Shown here: piece by piece, positions 53,228 to 64,000 of the stretch | How positions within the stretch are numbered: position 1 is the first letter of the stretch | Layout: the number at the start of each line of letters is the position of its first letter | Origin: Phymorhynchus buccinoides | Lineage: Eukaryota > Mollusca > Gastropoda > Neogastropoda > Raphitomidae | Assembly: GCA_017654935.2 (NCBI GenBank) | Contig: CM065699.1 | Coordinates: 18,480,290 to 18,544,289, forward strand | Length of the DNA: 64,000 nt | Direction: 5' to 3' | Made by a program: the position numbers and the translations under genes | Notes under the pieces: model-generated | What the model was told of the DNA's origin: nothing | Database searches by the model: none | The model's input: the letters and a program-made list of their open reading frames with translations, nothing else

Positions 53228-53897
53228 TTTTTTTTACATAAAAATTGGGCTTACCTTTGGTTGCCATAACACTGCGCTACTCATGGATTGATGTATGTAC
53301 AGGTTTACCCAAATGTTCACAATTATGGATTTTGTATGCTTACACCTTTCATGCATTCATGTACACCACTCGTGTGGAGCTGCGAGTATTAGTGGTAGCA
53401 GCAGCAGAAGTTGTAATAGTAGCAGTTATAATGGCAGCAATGAGACAATGTGATGATAATAATAATAATAAACGGACACTTATATAGCGCTTTTTATCGA
53501 GTTCAAGGCACTTTACAATCAGCATTTGAAACACACACATACGCACACACACGCACAACAGACACGCGCGCATGTACGTGCACGCACGTGAGTGAACGCG
53601 TTCTTGCACACAGACATACGTACACAGACCCACACACATTTCATCAAGCAGACAGAAAACACATGTTCACTGAAACGCACACACACTTACACAAACATAC
53701 ACTTGCACAAACACGCGCGCACGCACACACACGCAAACACACTCGCACTGACACACACAAAACACACACACACACACAGACACATACTCACACATACTCA
53801 CTCCCCCCCCCCCCCCCTCTCTCTAGCCGAAACACAATATCTCCTGCGCACACATACACTCATGCACATGCCAGTACATATACCCACACAGAACACA

Positions 53898-53936
<39 letters not shown>

Positions 53937-54952
53937 GCTCGGAAGCACGGCCATGATGTTCATGTTTTGGAATCAATGTCATTGATGGATGAATGTGTGG
54001 AACAATCATGGTAGAAATTGATGGGCTGTGCGTCTGTTGTGCTTAATCATGGCTTTTACTGACGATGTAACCGTTTTACTTATATCAAATGTAGCATATA
54101 ATGAGCTGTTTTTATGAATTTGTGTTTTCCCCAAAATTGCTGTGCTGAAATACACTTATGATTAATGCTTCAATGATTGCTCAAAAAGCATTACATCTAT
54201 GCCAATCTTTAATGATCAAAAGAAAGGGCACATAGAGGCCTAGCTGCCCTAAGAACCTGACCTGACCTCTGTGTGTGTGCATGTTTTAAGGTATATGTTG
54301 TTAGAAGAGTTTTGACCTGTGTAGACTTTATAACAAACAAACAAAAAAACCAAAAATTAACATACGTTATTCATTTTTTTTTTTTTTTTTTAATAATATT
54401 GTTGAATTAAAAGTAAACAATTTCTTGATATATTCAGATCATTCGTACTTTTTTTAAAATTCATATTCATTTTCATTGTTCACATAGCATGTATTATTAC
54501 AATTGCAATAGGTGTGTGCAATATAAAATAGTGTGTAGTGATAGTGTTAGCATAATATTTTTGCTTTGTTTTTGCTTAAAATGTCTTCTTTTGATAAGTA
54601 TTGATATGAAGGAAACGAAAATCTATGTAGTATATGCTTAGTGTTTTGTTAATTTGCAAGTTTGGATCGATGTATGTTTTTTGTAAAATAGTATTTATAT
54701 TAAATGTGAAAATGATTGATGCATTTTCCCTACTGAGTGAGTCTTTAGTTTTTATATTATTGGAAACTATATCCATTTAATATTGTCTACATTGATAATC
54801 TAGAAAGATAGGAGTGTTTTTTATAACGAATAACGAATTTTCAGAAATCTCCACAGTTTGTCTTTCCCAAGTGGTGATTTTATTTATTATTATAATGTAC
54901 AGTGTGCAATGTATACAGCTGACATGTTGAATGGTTGTTGACCTTTCATATC

Positions 54953-54958
54953 AATAAA
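54953..54958 (+). promoter_or_regulatory. Candidate poly(A) signal (second copy)
   Basis: Same ttcatatcaataaatctg context as 26335-26340, conserved between the two copies. Confidence 0.4.
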
Positions 54959-57310
54959 TCTGTTTTTGCATGCAGTTTACCTGGATTGTTTTGTTGTGGT
55001 TCTCTGTTGGTCTTGCAAAATTCTTGTTTGTGTTTTATGATTGGTTGCCTTGAAGTGTTTTTGTGAAAGAAATCGTCGGTAATCTATACATTCTCCTTTC
55101 TTTCAATTCAAAGCCTGTTGTGGGAGGGGGGGGGGGGGGTTACATGTGTGCAACTCTTTCAGTTTCACGCTGATTTCAGTTGTTGTTGTTTTTTACCAAA
55201 AACTGAACTTCAATTGTTGTTTTTTAATTCATCCAAAGCACAAAATCGACCACAAGCGATTTGGGGTGTTTAGAACTTGGTTATTCTATTCTGGAAGTCT
55301 CTCTTGGGGGTCTTCAAAACAACATGGTGATGCCATATATTGTGTTCAAAGGCAATGTAATCATTTTACAAGGCATATCGGACTCAAGCTGTCTCAGTAC
55401 ATCATTTTATTTCAACTGTCTGTCTGTCTCGTTATCGCTTGCATTGCCCCCGTGAATTCTGCCGAGGCCCTAGGCAGTCCCTGGACCCCTAACTTTTAGT
55501 TTATTTCATGTTGGGGGAGTTGCTCCCATGGGGTTACACTTCCTGGACCCCTAACTTTTAGTTTATTTCATGTTGGGGGAGTTGCACCCATGGGGTTACA
55601 CTTCCAGGACCCCTAACTTTTAGTTTATTTCATTTTGGGGGAGTTGCACCCATGGGGTTACACTTCCAGGACCCCTAACTTTTAGTTTATTTCATTTTGG
55701 GGGAGTTGCACCCATGGGGTTACACTTCCAGGCACTTTGTCAGCAATATGTTAATTTTTTAAACACTTTGTAGTAGTTGTGAACTCATTTAATTTCGATG
55801 TGTTTCCAATCTATTCTACTTGTATTTTATGCATTGTAAGTTAGCAAGCCCATTGTTGAATCTATCTGCCAGATTCACTCCACTGGTGTAAACAATAATG
55901 CGTAATGCACATGCGCGCGCGTACGTGTGTGTGGACGCGTGTGTGTGTTATGCATAGATGCATGTTTTTATGTCTATGAATATGTCACAGGTGAGGGCGG
56001 GTATGCGAGTGCGTCTGAGTATGTTTGATATGTCTGTAATTTTGTATGTGGGGCGATTCTTAGTTTTTGTAAAGCGCCATGAGTAGTACACCTAGAACGC
56101 GCGCTATATAAATATTCTTTATTATTATGTGTGTATGCGTGTGTGTTCGCGCGCATTTGCTCGCGCGCATGTGTATATGACTGTGTTCATGTGTGTGTTT
56201 GTGTATGTGTTCGCACATGTGTGTGTGTGTGCATGCATGTGTGTGTGTGTGTTTTAATTTGTTTTCACTGTTTATGCTTATTCTATTTTATTTGTGTTTG
56301 TAGCGTCGGGTCATTCATGCATCAAGTGAGGGTCCGCAAAAGCTCTACAGATAATTAATCTGCACGAGGGCACCGCTGACAGCAAAGATCCAGAAACATC
56401 AGCCAGGAAGAGAAAAGCAAAATAAACAACATGAAAAAGTTAAGACCTTCCAGGAACATTGACCTGGAAGAAGGAAGCAAAATCGAACTACTGGACTATA
56501 GGACGCACCTGTATATAAGCCGCATCCCTTATATTAACAAAACATTAGGTATTTATTCAAATATAAGCCGCACCAGTTTATCAGCCGCAGAGAAAATTGT
56601 ATGTGCACAAACCAACACAAATATAGAAAGTCTCCCATCAGAACATGAGTATTTAATGTTCTCAGTCCGCATTTTACAGTATAGTATGCACACGCTGAAA
56701 AAGGTTAAGAATCGCACCAACTCTGATGCTCCCATCTCCCGAAAAACCAGCCAAAAATTCAATCAAACTTTAGCCTGACTTAGTCGTAGTGACAATTGTT
56801 AACATGAAAATCAATCGCACACGTACACACCTCAAAATGTCACAATAATCTTGGTTGCATATTTTACAAGGTCCCGAGGGGACCTGAGATTTGTGGAAGC
56901 CGCGCATATTATCAGTTAGAGACTGCAACTCTTCCAAGTCTCGCACATGAAGAAGAAGAGTGTGATCAGTTTGAAGAACAGAGAATGGGGAAAATGAAGA
57001 CAAGAAGAGGAAGGAGGAGAAGAATAGGACAAAGAAGAACAATAACAACAAAAACCACCCAGCAATAACAAGATGATAAAATGGTAAATTTTTACAACTT
57101 TACTAAACACTTTTCGAAAAAAATTTTTACAACATCCCTGTTTCATTTGAGTGAATGAATTAAGAGAAAAGGGGGAGGGGGGTGTACTAAAAGTGAGATG
57201 TGATAATAATGAACAGACAGCACTGAAGGAGAGAGCAAACCATCTTCTACATTACATAACATATATTTATGCAGATTTTATTTTAACTTTTTTTAATAAA
57301 AGTTTATTAA

Positions 57311-57538
57311 CCCTTTCACCGCCAATGTCGCATTTTAGCACCACAATGGTTTAACACCCATGTCAATAAAATGCATCAAATCAGGGCCTGTTATCCAAAG
57401 ACCCTATTTTCTTCATTTTGGGAGCTAAGAATAGGCCTAATGTCACATAGGAATTAGCAATAAGGCAGATTTTGTTTTCTCTACCCAGATAAGTTTAATG
57501 GTATTTTTTTGGCTGAAAAATAGCTGGCGGCGAAAGGG
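57311..57538. mobile_element. piggyBac-like MITE with perfect TTAA flanks
   Basis: TTAA at 57307-57310 and 57539-57542. Ends CCCTTTCACCGCC and GGCGGCGAAAGGG. This is the cleanest family member in the window and fixes the element boundaries and TTAA target. Confidence 0.85.
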
Positions 57539-59376
57539 TTAAAAAAAGAATTGTAGTAGGCCTACCTTTACTGATTTCAAAGCATGTACACTTCCGTTGT
57601 TATAATCATTATAATAATCATGATAAAACATTTATTGATATTAATCATGTCTGTAAGTTAAACAAAACTTTTGTTTTCTTTTTTTCTTTTTTTGAATTAT
57701 GTTAAATCAACATGGGCAGTCCTTTTGTATGCAAAGTATACAGTTTCATATTTTTTGAGGAAATATAAATTATGTTCATTTGTCTTTGGAACTCAGCCTT
57801 GGTTTTTTTATGGAAGGAATTTGCCAATTTATAGCTTTAGCTCCGTTATCTTGTGCGTGGTGTGTGTGTGTGGATATGTGTGTGTGAATTGTGGCTATGT
57901 CAAATCAGCTGGCTCTGGCTCTTAGTTCTGTAGCTTTGGGGGTTGGTTGGCCTTTTGGGAACCCTTTCCAACGCATTCTTAAAGGGGCACACTGACGGAT
58001 GAGTTTTTGCAAGAAACACGTCCAGATCATCAGGAAAACACCCTTTACAGAGATCGCAACACTCACTTTGCTCTGGTTTCCCAGAAATCAAGCCGTCAAA
58101 AAGGTGATTCCTCCTTGGCGGAGGTGCTGGAAGTAAAATTCTTTCACCCAAAAAGAAAACGTTTGCCGTCTCTTTTTGAATGGCCGCCTGAGTTTAGACC
58201 AAATCGTTTGCACGAACTTTTCGCAATACAAGCCTTTTTATTTATTTTTTTAAATTATTTTACAGTTTAAAGGAGTTTCGCTCACAACAAAGCAAATAGC
58301 TCCTCTTTTTTTTTACTGCACTACAAAAAAAGAAAACGCTTCAACCACAATGAGTGACCTCCACCCACCCCATCCAAAATGGCTACTCTCTCCGGCATCT
58401 CCGCCAAGGAAAAATCGTCGTTTTGATGGTTTAATTTCTAAGAAACCAGAGCAAAGTGATGTTCCGATCTGAAAAGGCAGTCTTTCTGATGATCTCGGCG
58501 TGTTTCTTGCAAAAACTCATCCGTCCGAGTCCACCTTTAAAATCCCAATAATGGAAGACCTTAATTCAGTATACCGATTCTGTCTGACATACCCCCCAGC
58601 CCTTCCCTCTCTCCTTTCTTCCCTCATTAACCTTTCCTGTCCCAGTTCCTTCTTGGCTCACTCATGTTAACACCAGTGTCTATTAGCCGTTTTAGGTGGG
58701 GTTGTTACTTCCCTTGGTTTGGTGGCTCACTGATACAGTCCCTTTGTTTGCTATAACTTCCGGTGGCGAGTTGGGCAGCTACCGTAGATAGTAGATCGAC
58801 TTTCCTGTTTCTGTTTGCGTCGCAGACGCCACTTCTGACGATAAATCGCGATGTTGATACGAACATGAATGTTTTGCTGTCCCTATACGTGATTACGCGA
58901 GTTTTACTACTCCTTATTTGCTTCAATAACATTTACTTTGTCACCATCTTTACCCTGCGCTTTTTGTTTTGTTTCTTTTCATGGTAGGCCTATGACGATA
59001 ATGTGTTTACTGTTTACCACATCTGTGTAAATAATTACGGTGTGGCGAGAGCGCCGTATGCTTTGGTTTGTTCGATAATTTCTTTGATGGTTTTACAACA
59101 AATAAAATAATCTGAGTTTGAATTTTGATATGGTTGAGGGGAAAGGGGGCATGCAAGCAAACGGGGGATTCTACTAGAGGGTGGGTGGGTCGTGGATGAA
59201 GGATTTTCACTATGATTTGGGAATGGGTAGAACTAGAAGGGTGGGAGTAAAGTGGGGCGGATGGGGGAAGGGGCTCGCACAGTGACACACACACACGCAC
59301 ACATGTACAGAGAGATATATATATATAGTTTTACATCAGTTTAAAGAGGCAATGCTATGGCATAGCAGGCACCTTT

Positions 59377-59980
59377 CTAGAATGGGTTAACCAGTGACAT
59401 AATTATAAGCCTTTTACTACTTGCCTTATATGCAAATTCCTTGATGTTGACTAACTCTACTTTTAAGTTGCGATGGAGGAAGCCAAGGGTCTTACTGACT
59501 TTGCTGCGCACATTTGAGATGTGGGTGTTCCATCTAAGGTCTTGTGATATTGTAAAACCCAGACATTTATTTATCCATTTGTTTTCCCATGATGCTAATT
59601 CATTTAGGTCTGGTTGGAGATCATTGAGGTCTCTGGGAGGGTCCACAGCTCGGTGACAGAGTCGTCCACAAAGAGAAAGGAAGTTGGAAGATAGTTGCCT
59701 CGAAAGACCATTGATGCCAACAGGAAAAGGGTCGGCCCAAGCACAGATCCTTGGGGGACTCCTGATTCTACAGGGATAGCTTCGGATGCAGCTCAATCAA
59801 CAACTATTTTTTCCTGCCTGCCTGCAAGGAAGCTCTCAATTAATCTATTGACTGAACTTCTGATCCCATAGTGGCGAAATTATTCATAAGGAGATAGTGA
59901 TAAATCTTATCAAAGGCCTTTTTAAAATCCACGACTAGGACGTTGGTCCTTCCAGATAAAAATTTAAAAATAAGCGACAA
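59377..59980 (-). pseudogene. Degenerate LINE reverse transcriptase relic
   Basis: On the minus strand, 59840-59980 encodes VVDFKKAFDKIYHYLL, an RT motif of the DF-KAFD type. After frame breaks, 59377-59796 encodes PRICAWADPF, then DLNELASWENKW, LGFTISQDLRWNTHISN, and SKTLGFLHRNLK with a following KEFAYKA. These are ordered motifs of Jockey/CR1-like RT. The catalytic Y-DD segment is not intact. It lies inside the 3.65-kb insertion. Confidence 0.75.
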
Positions 59981-60119
59981 AAATGTGCTTGATAGTGGTG
60001 GTGAGAAATACTGGGTCACCAACTCACTCACACACACACACACACACAACCACAACTCGCATACACACACAACACAACTCACACACACACGCACACACAG
60101 AGGCGCGTGAAGGTCGAGA

Positions 60120-60372
60120 GGGTATACAGTCGTATATTGTAAAGACAAACAATTTATCATGTGTGTGTGTGTGTGTGCCACTGACTGAGTCAGTTGTGTC
60201 TGACTATAACCTTTTCATAGCAGATAAAGAGACTGCTATTCTACTTTTACAGGGCTGGACTGAAATTTGTTTTCATTGGTGGTAGGTGATAGAAGCTGTG
60301 AAGCAGTGACCGACACCTAGGCATCTATATATTAAAAAAAAAGACAAACAATGTATCGTGTGTGTGTCACAG

Positions 60373-60420
<48 letters not shown>

Positions 60421-60575
60421 ACTGACTGAGTCAGCTGACTATGACTTTCACATAGCAGATAAAGCTACTGCTATTCTACTTAGAACTACAGGGCTGGACT
60501 GAAATTTGTTTTCAGTGGTGGTAGGTGATAGAAGCTGTAAAACAGTGACAGACACCTAGGCATCCATTGTTTCAG
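60120..60575. repeat. Direct duplication with GT microsatellites
   Basis: Two units each contain (gt)n, cactgactgagtcag, agcagataaag, acagggctggactgaaattt and ggtggtaggtgatagaagc, at about 60160-60320 and 60385-60565. They differ by small indels. The sequence is otherwise unrecognised. Confidence 0.8.
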
Positions 60576-62333
60576 AAGGCGTAAAATCTCTATTTTTCTC
60601 TCTCTCTAGGCATCCATAAAATAAGTTTTTTAAAAAGGACCTAGAATACTACCTTGAGGAACACTACTGCTAACATGTGCAGCCTACAGACTGATTTCAC
60701 ATCTTTACTATTACAATACTGAGTTCTGTTACATGAAAAGTCTTCTATCCATATTAAGTAAATTGTTGTGGATTCCATAACCATGTAATTTAATTGTATG
60801 TTGTAGGCCTACTTACAACAGTTGTGTTGTATGGAAAGAGTGACTTGTTTTGGGCTTAAAAGCTGATTAAGTTCTTTTAAAACATTTATTATTTATTTTG
60901 TTATTATTTGTTTTTAAATAAATAGATCTAGCGCAGGCCAAACAATGTCTTAGCGTGTACTATTTCACTTCTGAGTACTGGGTGCACTATCCCAGGTTGT
61001 TGGGGTGATGGCTTATGCACAGTTTCTTATTTCAAACACTGGGAGAGGGGTGGAAGTAAAGTACATTTTCTTACTACACATTTCATAATTTGCACACCAT
61101 TTCAACGCCCCAGGAGAAATATCAGTATGCAGTACACTTTCTTGTTACAAACTTGCTGTTTGTATACCCTTTGAAAATCCAAAATAACCCTCTTTTTTTT
61201 AAAAAGCGTGAATAGCAAATTTCTCCTTTACATCCTGCAGTCCTAAAGATTACAGGCACATGGGAGGGAACATGAGAATCAGTGAATAATTGACATCATT
61301 GGTATTGCAACATACTGGGAATGAGATTGAATCATACAAATTATTTTTAAATTTTGTCTGAAATTGAGAGGATTTGTGGGGATACCCGGATAGTGTTGGT
61401 TAAAATAATGTGAATACGTCTTACTTTGTTGTGTCAGTGTATTTGTATTTAATGCTGTTATAAAGCAAAGTACACCTGTGCATGCGCATTAATTTTGAAT
61501 AAAATCATACCAGCCCCGAAAGTCTCAAAACCTTTTCGTACGAACCTCCCCCCTTCCTCACTACTAGGCAAACGTGTTTTGAATAGGCAAACGTGTATGT
61601 AATTTTTTTGGGCGTGGTTTCATGATCACAATAGCAGGCAAATGTATTTCACTTTTACCAAAACCGTTTTGAAAAAAAAAATGTAACGAAGCCTACCTAA
61701 CTGCCCCCTTCCCTCCCCTTTTTGTGGGGAAGATTTACTAACTATCCTGGGATAAACACTGATTTTAAGCACTGAGAGAAAGAGCATCATCACCCTAAGC
61801 TAAGTGACCCAGCCAGTCAGGATCCTTTCAGCGGGCACCCAACGTGATGCTGAATGGAGCAGCTACCTTCACTCTAAGCTAAGTGACCCAGCCAGTCAGG
61901 TCCCGATCAGCGGACACCCAACATTATGAAACATAATAGAAAAGGAACCGCCTAAGCTAATGAAAAAAGTTATGTTCTGTGGCTTTTTCGTGCAAGACAG
62001 TATGAGTTTGCTCAGTTGCAGGGTTTGTGATCGAATAAATAATCACAACTGAGCCAAACAAATAAGATCGTGATCTGTTATGAGAAACACAGAGTGTTGT
62101 GTAAAAGTAGAGCTGATTAATTTAAAAAAATCAGTGACAAAATTGTGTGTCAGAGATTCAATGCGAGATCTGCAAGCTGCACGCACATCTTTGGTTGTTC
62201 TTTGCCCATTACTTGTCAGGCAAACATTCAGCCCCATCGGCTCGGAAGTGAGTAGATCACTTTTCGCGACTCCGCGCGCTAGAGATAAGCAAGCGCATTC
62301 ACTCTTGCAAACCGGCTTCGATAAAACGGCTAA

Positions 62334-64000
62334 TAGTATGATAGTTGTTCGGTTGTGTGTGTGTTGCGTCCGTGGTCTAATCTCCAAACTTTAATGCTGG
62401 CATTTTCTCGGGAAATAGAAGGCATACGTTGTTCAAACTTTGCAAGCTTTCAAACAATAATGATTTGAATAATAAAATATTTAAAACAGCACTCTAAACA
62501 GATAACGTTTTAGATTAGTGGGTTAGAGAGTATTCAACAGGCAACATGAGTTAAGAAACTCATCAACACTGAAGTGAAAATAGGATTTTACGCCCTCTTC
62601 GGCCTTTCGGCCATGTGGGGCATTTGTAAATACAAAGATGGTGGGAACAATACTGGAGGCAATGCCCGGAGGCAGTGCTAAACCAGTAAAGTCCAAATGT
62701 TTTTAATAATACAGATATGTGTAGCAGTAACCACGCCTCGGCTAAACCTCATTGGCTATGGTACCGCCACAAGTATAGGTAAGTCATCAACACTGAAAGC
62801 CTCGATAGCTCATTGGTAGAGTGTCTGTCTGTCATGCCAATGGTTCCGGGTCCGATTCTCGGCACAGGCACTTTATTTATTTTTTTATTTTTTAGTTGTA
62901 TCCATTAACAATAGTTTCATTTGTACTTTAAAATTTTATTGGCAATCTTGTACTTTAGACACCCCCCTCAATCTTTCTTTGTTGTCCCACATGTTCCTGT
63001 TCGAGTGAGCCTTGAAGGCTTTGCCTCTTGTTTTACTTTGTTGTCCCCCTTTCTTATCCACCCCTTAAAGAATCTATGATGGGAAAGGGGGCCGGGAGAG
63101 GGGGGGAGGGGGGGGGGGCTGGAAGAGAGAGTAAGAAAAAAACAAATTAGTCCTAAAAGGGAAGAAAAAGATACTAAGAAAGAAAAAGAAAACAAAATAA
63201 TAACAGATGATGTCCCTATTATACTTCAACTGGAACATTTACTAACCTTTTTCTGCTTAACAGAAAGTTTCTGCTCGCAACCATGAAATCCTCTTGGCTC
63301 AGAGAGTGTGGATGTATCCTGAGCAAGGCATCTCCATTATAAACGATTCCAGCCCGGACTTCCCGAATAGTAACTAGCTGCCTTTGCTAACTGGAAGTCT
63401 TGGTCGGACATGACTGACTGACATACACACACGCACATGCATGCACGCGCACATAATTACTATAAGAACAAGGGTTTGGAGAAGCATTTTCAGCAGCAGG
63501 TTATAAAATTAATTTACTGAAAAGTTCAATGGTGTTATAAAGTTGAATGCCATTGCCAGCGCTTGTGTGTATGTGCGTGCTCATGTGTCAAGTCAAGTCA
63601 AGTCAAACTTTTATTTCCAGATGGGAACATTGTATAAGCAAAAACATGCTTTTTTTCAACAAGCCATCCATAAAAAATGATGTAAAGAAAAAATAAAGAA
63701 CTAAACATTCCAAAGTAGCGAACAAGAAAAGGAAAATATACAAGTAAACAATTAATTAAAGAAACAAGCAAATATTCCACACACACAAACAGGAAAAAGG
63801 ATGGGGACTGGGCGAATAGCATTATGTACAATATATACATCAACATCAACAACGAAACATTTAAAACATCACATTTCCTTACCAAAATATGTTATGTAGG
63901 CTACGTTTCCATTATTTCAAATAATTGGAATAAAGTTATCAATTATGTTCTGTTAATGAGATACATTTAAAAAAAAATTCTTGCGTGTGTGTGTGTGTGT
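62334..64000. other. Flank resuming after the insertion, second copy
   Basis: Follows about 30088-31735: a conserved dispersed repeat (62590-62790), the tRNA-like block (62799-62870), the intron 2-type dispersed repeat (about 62970-63420), a LINE-tail-like (tcaag)n plus cttttatttcc stretch (63589-63620), and AT-rich sequence ending in (GT)n at the window edge. No gene. Confidence 0.5.
62799..62870 (+). other. tRNA-like sequence (SINE head or tRNA pseudogene)
   Basis: A gcctcgatagctcattgg A-box-like region and a ggtccgattctcgg B-box-like region sit at tRNA spacing. A ctgtcat loop (GTC, Asp-like) lies between. The acceptor stem pairs for only about four bases and the anticodon stem pairs poorly, so a working tRNA is unlikely. 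T-rich sequence follows. A more damaged version is at about 30545-30612. Confidence 0.5.

Larger units (their letters stand above)
53228..58682. other. 3' flank, second copy, up to the 3.65-kb insertion
   Basis: Follows about 24535-30085: L2-type tail and CA repeats (53455-53935), AT-rich candidate distal UTR, poly(A) signal (54953-54958), poly-G run (55125-55139), four ~65-bp minisatellite units (about 55484-55735), GT-rich sequence (55910-56255), a decayed MITE (about 56490-56575), a piggyBac-like MITE (57311-57538) and a fold-back element (about 57988-58545). No gene. Confidence 0.5.
58683..62333. mobile_element. 3.65-kb insertion with short inverted ends
   Basis: Removing 58683-62333 restores the first-contig sequence gtgtctatagtatgatag (near 30082). 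The ends TTAGCCGTTTTA and TAAAACGGCTAA are inverted repeats, inserted at the centre of CTATAG with no extra target duplication. The interior holds a minus-strand LINE RT relic (59377-59980), CA/GT microsatellites, a ~190-bp direct duplication (about 60155-60320 and 60400-60565) and a ~75-bp direct duplication (about 61790-61930). No transposase ORF is recognisable, so it is non-autonomous or chimeric. Confidence 0.7.
34650..64000 (+). repeat. Second copy of the 14180-31730 region (likely alternate haplotype)
   Basis: From about 34650 the sequence follows about 14182 onward in the same order and orientation: exon 8, the repeats after it, exons 9-11, the terminal-exon array and the 3' flank up to about 31730 at the window end. 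Long stretches are almost identical (for example 18850-21500 against 46685-49350). Differences are discrete insertions plus scattered indels. The block starts inside intron 7, so exons 1-7 are absent from it. With the 500-N gap between, uncollapsed haplotypes are the simplest reading. Confidence 0.9.

Noticed and set aside
62799..62870. Functional tRNA-Asp gene
   Set aside because: Acceptor and anticodon stems do not pair well and the sequence sits in a dispersed repeat; kept only as a tRNA-like relic.

Overview
The window is animal nuclear DNA. It holds spliced exons with GT/AG junctions, repeat-rich introns, non-LTR, LTR and MITE elements, and abundant CA/GT and GA microsatellites. The protein and the repeat style suggest a lophotrochozoan, most likely a marine gastropod mollusc; that is inference, because no species-specific marker was identified. 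There are no bacterial genes, operons or CRISPR arrays.

One cellular gene is recognisable: the 3' part of a + strand gene for the regulatory beta subunit of phosphorylase kinase (PHKB). Eleven consecutive coding exons (404-20959) join in phase and translate colinearly with animal PHKB, ending in a CAAX-type C terminus (CLLA) and a TGA. The 5' exons lie upstream of the window. A plausible poly(A) signal is at 26335.

The most striking feature is that six of the eleven exons (3, 4, 5, 6, 7 and 11) have an edge copied into a tandem array in the adjoining intron or 3' flank. Most arrays carry copies of the splice donor, splice acceptor or stop codon. Exon 4 is followed by sixteen exact 86-bp units, and exon 6 is preceded by about thirteen acceptor-bearing units.

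A run of exactly 500 N (34106-34605) separates two contigs. From about 34650 to the window end the sequence repeats about 14180-31730 in the same orientation, with exons 8-11 present again. This looks like two haplotypes scaffolded head to tail, a false duplication, though a real segmental duplication cannot be excluded by eye. The copies differ by insertions present only in the second: a composite inverted-repeat element (34759-35780), a LINE-like segment (about 36932-37424), an LTR retrotransposon (39819-46039), a small inverted-repeat insertion (52844-53227) and a 3.65-kb element with short inverted ends (58683-62333). A 14-bp repeat array is expanded only in the first copy.

The LTR element has 1.75-kb LTRs, a tRNA-Pro-like primer site and one long ORF with gag, zinc knuckle, protease and partial integrase but no reverse transcriptase, so it is non-autonomous. 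The rest of the window is introns and flanks made of LINE relics (L2/CR1-like, I/Nimb-like), a tRNA-derived SINE, piggyBac-like and Tigger/pogo-like MITEs, fold-back elements and microsatellites. All calls are from reading by eye; no alignment or database search was run.
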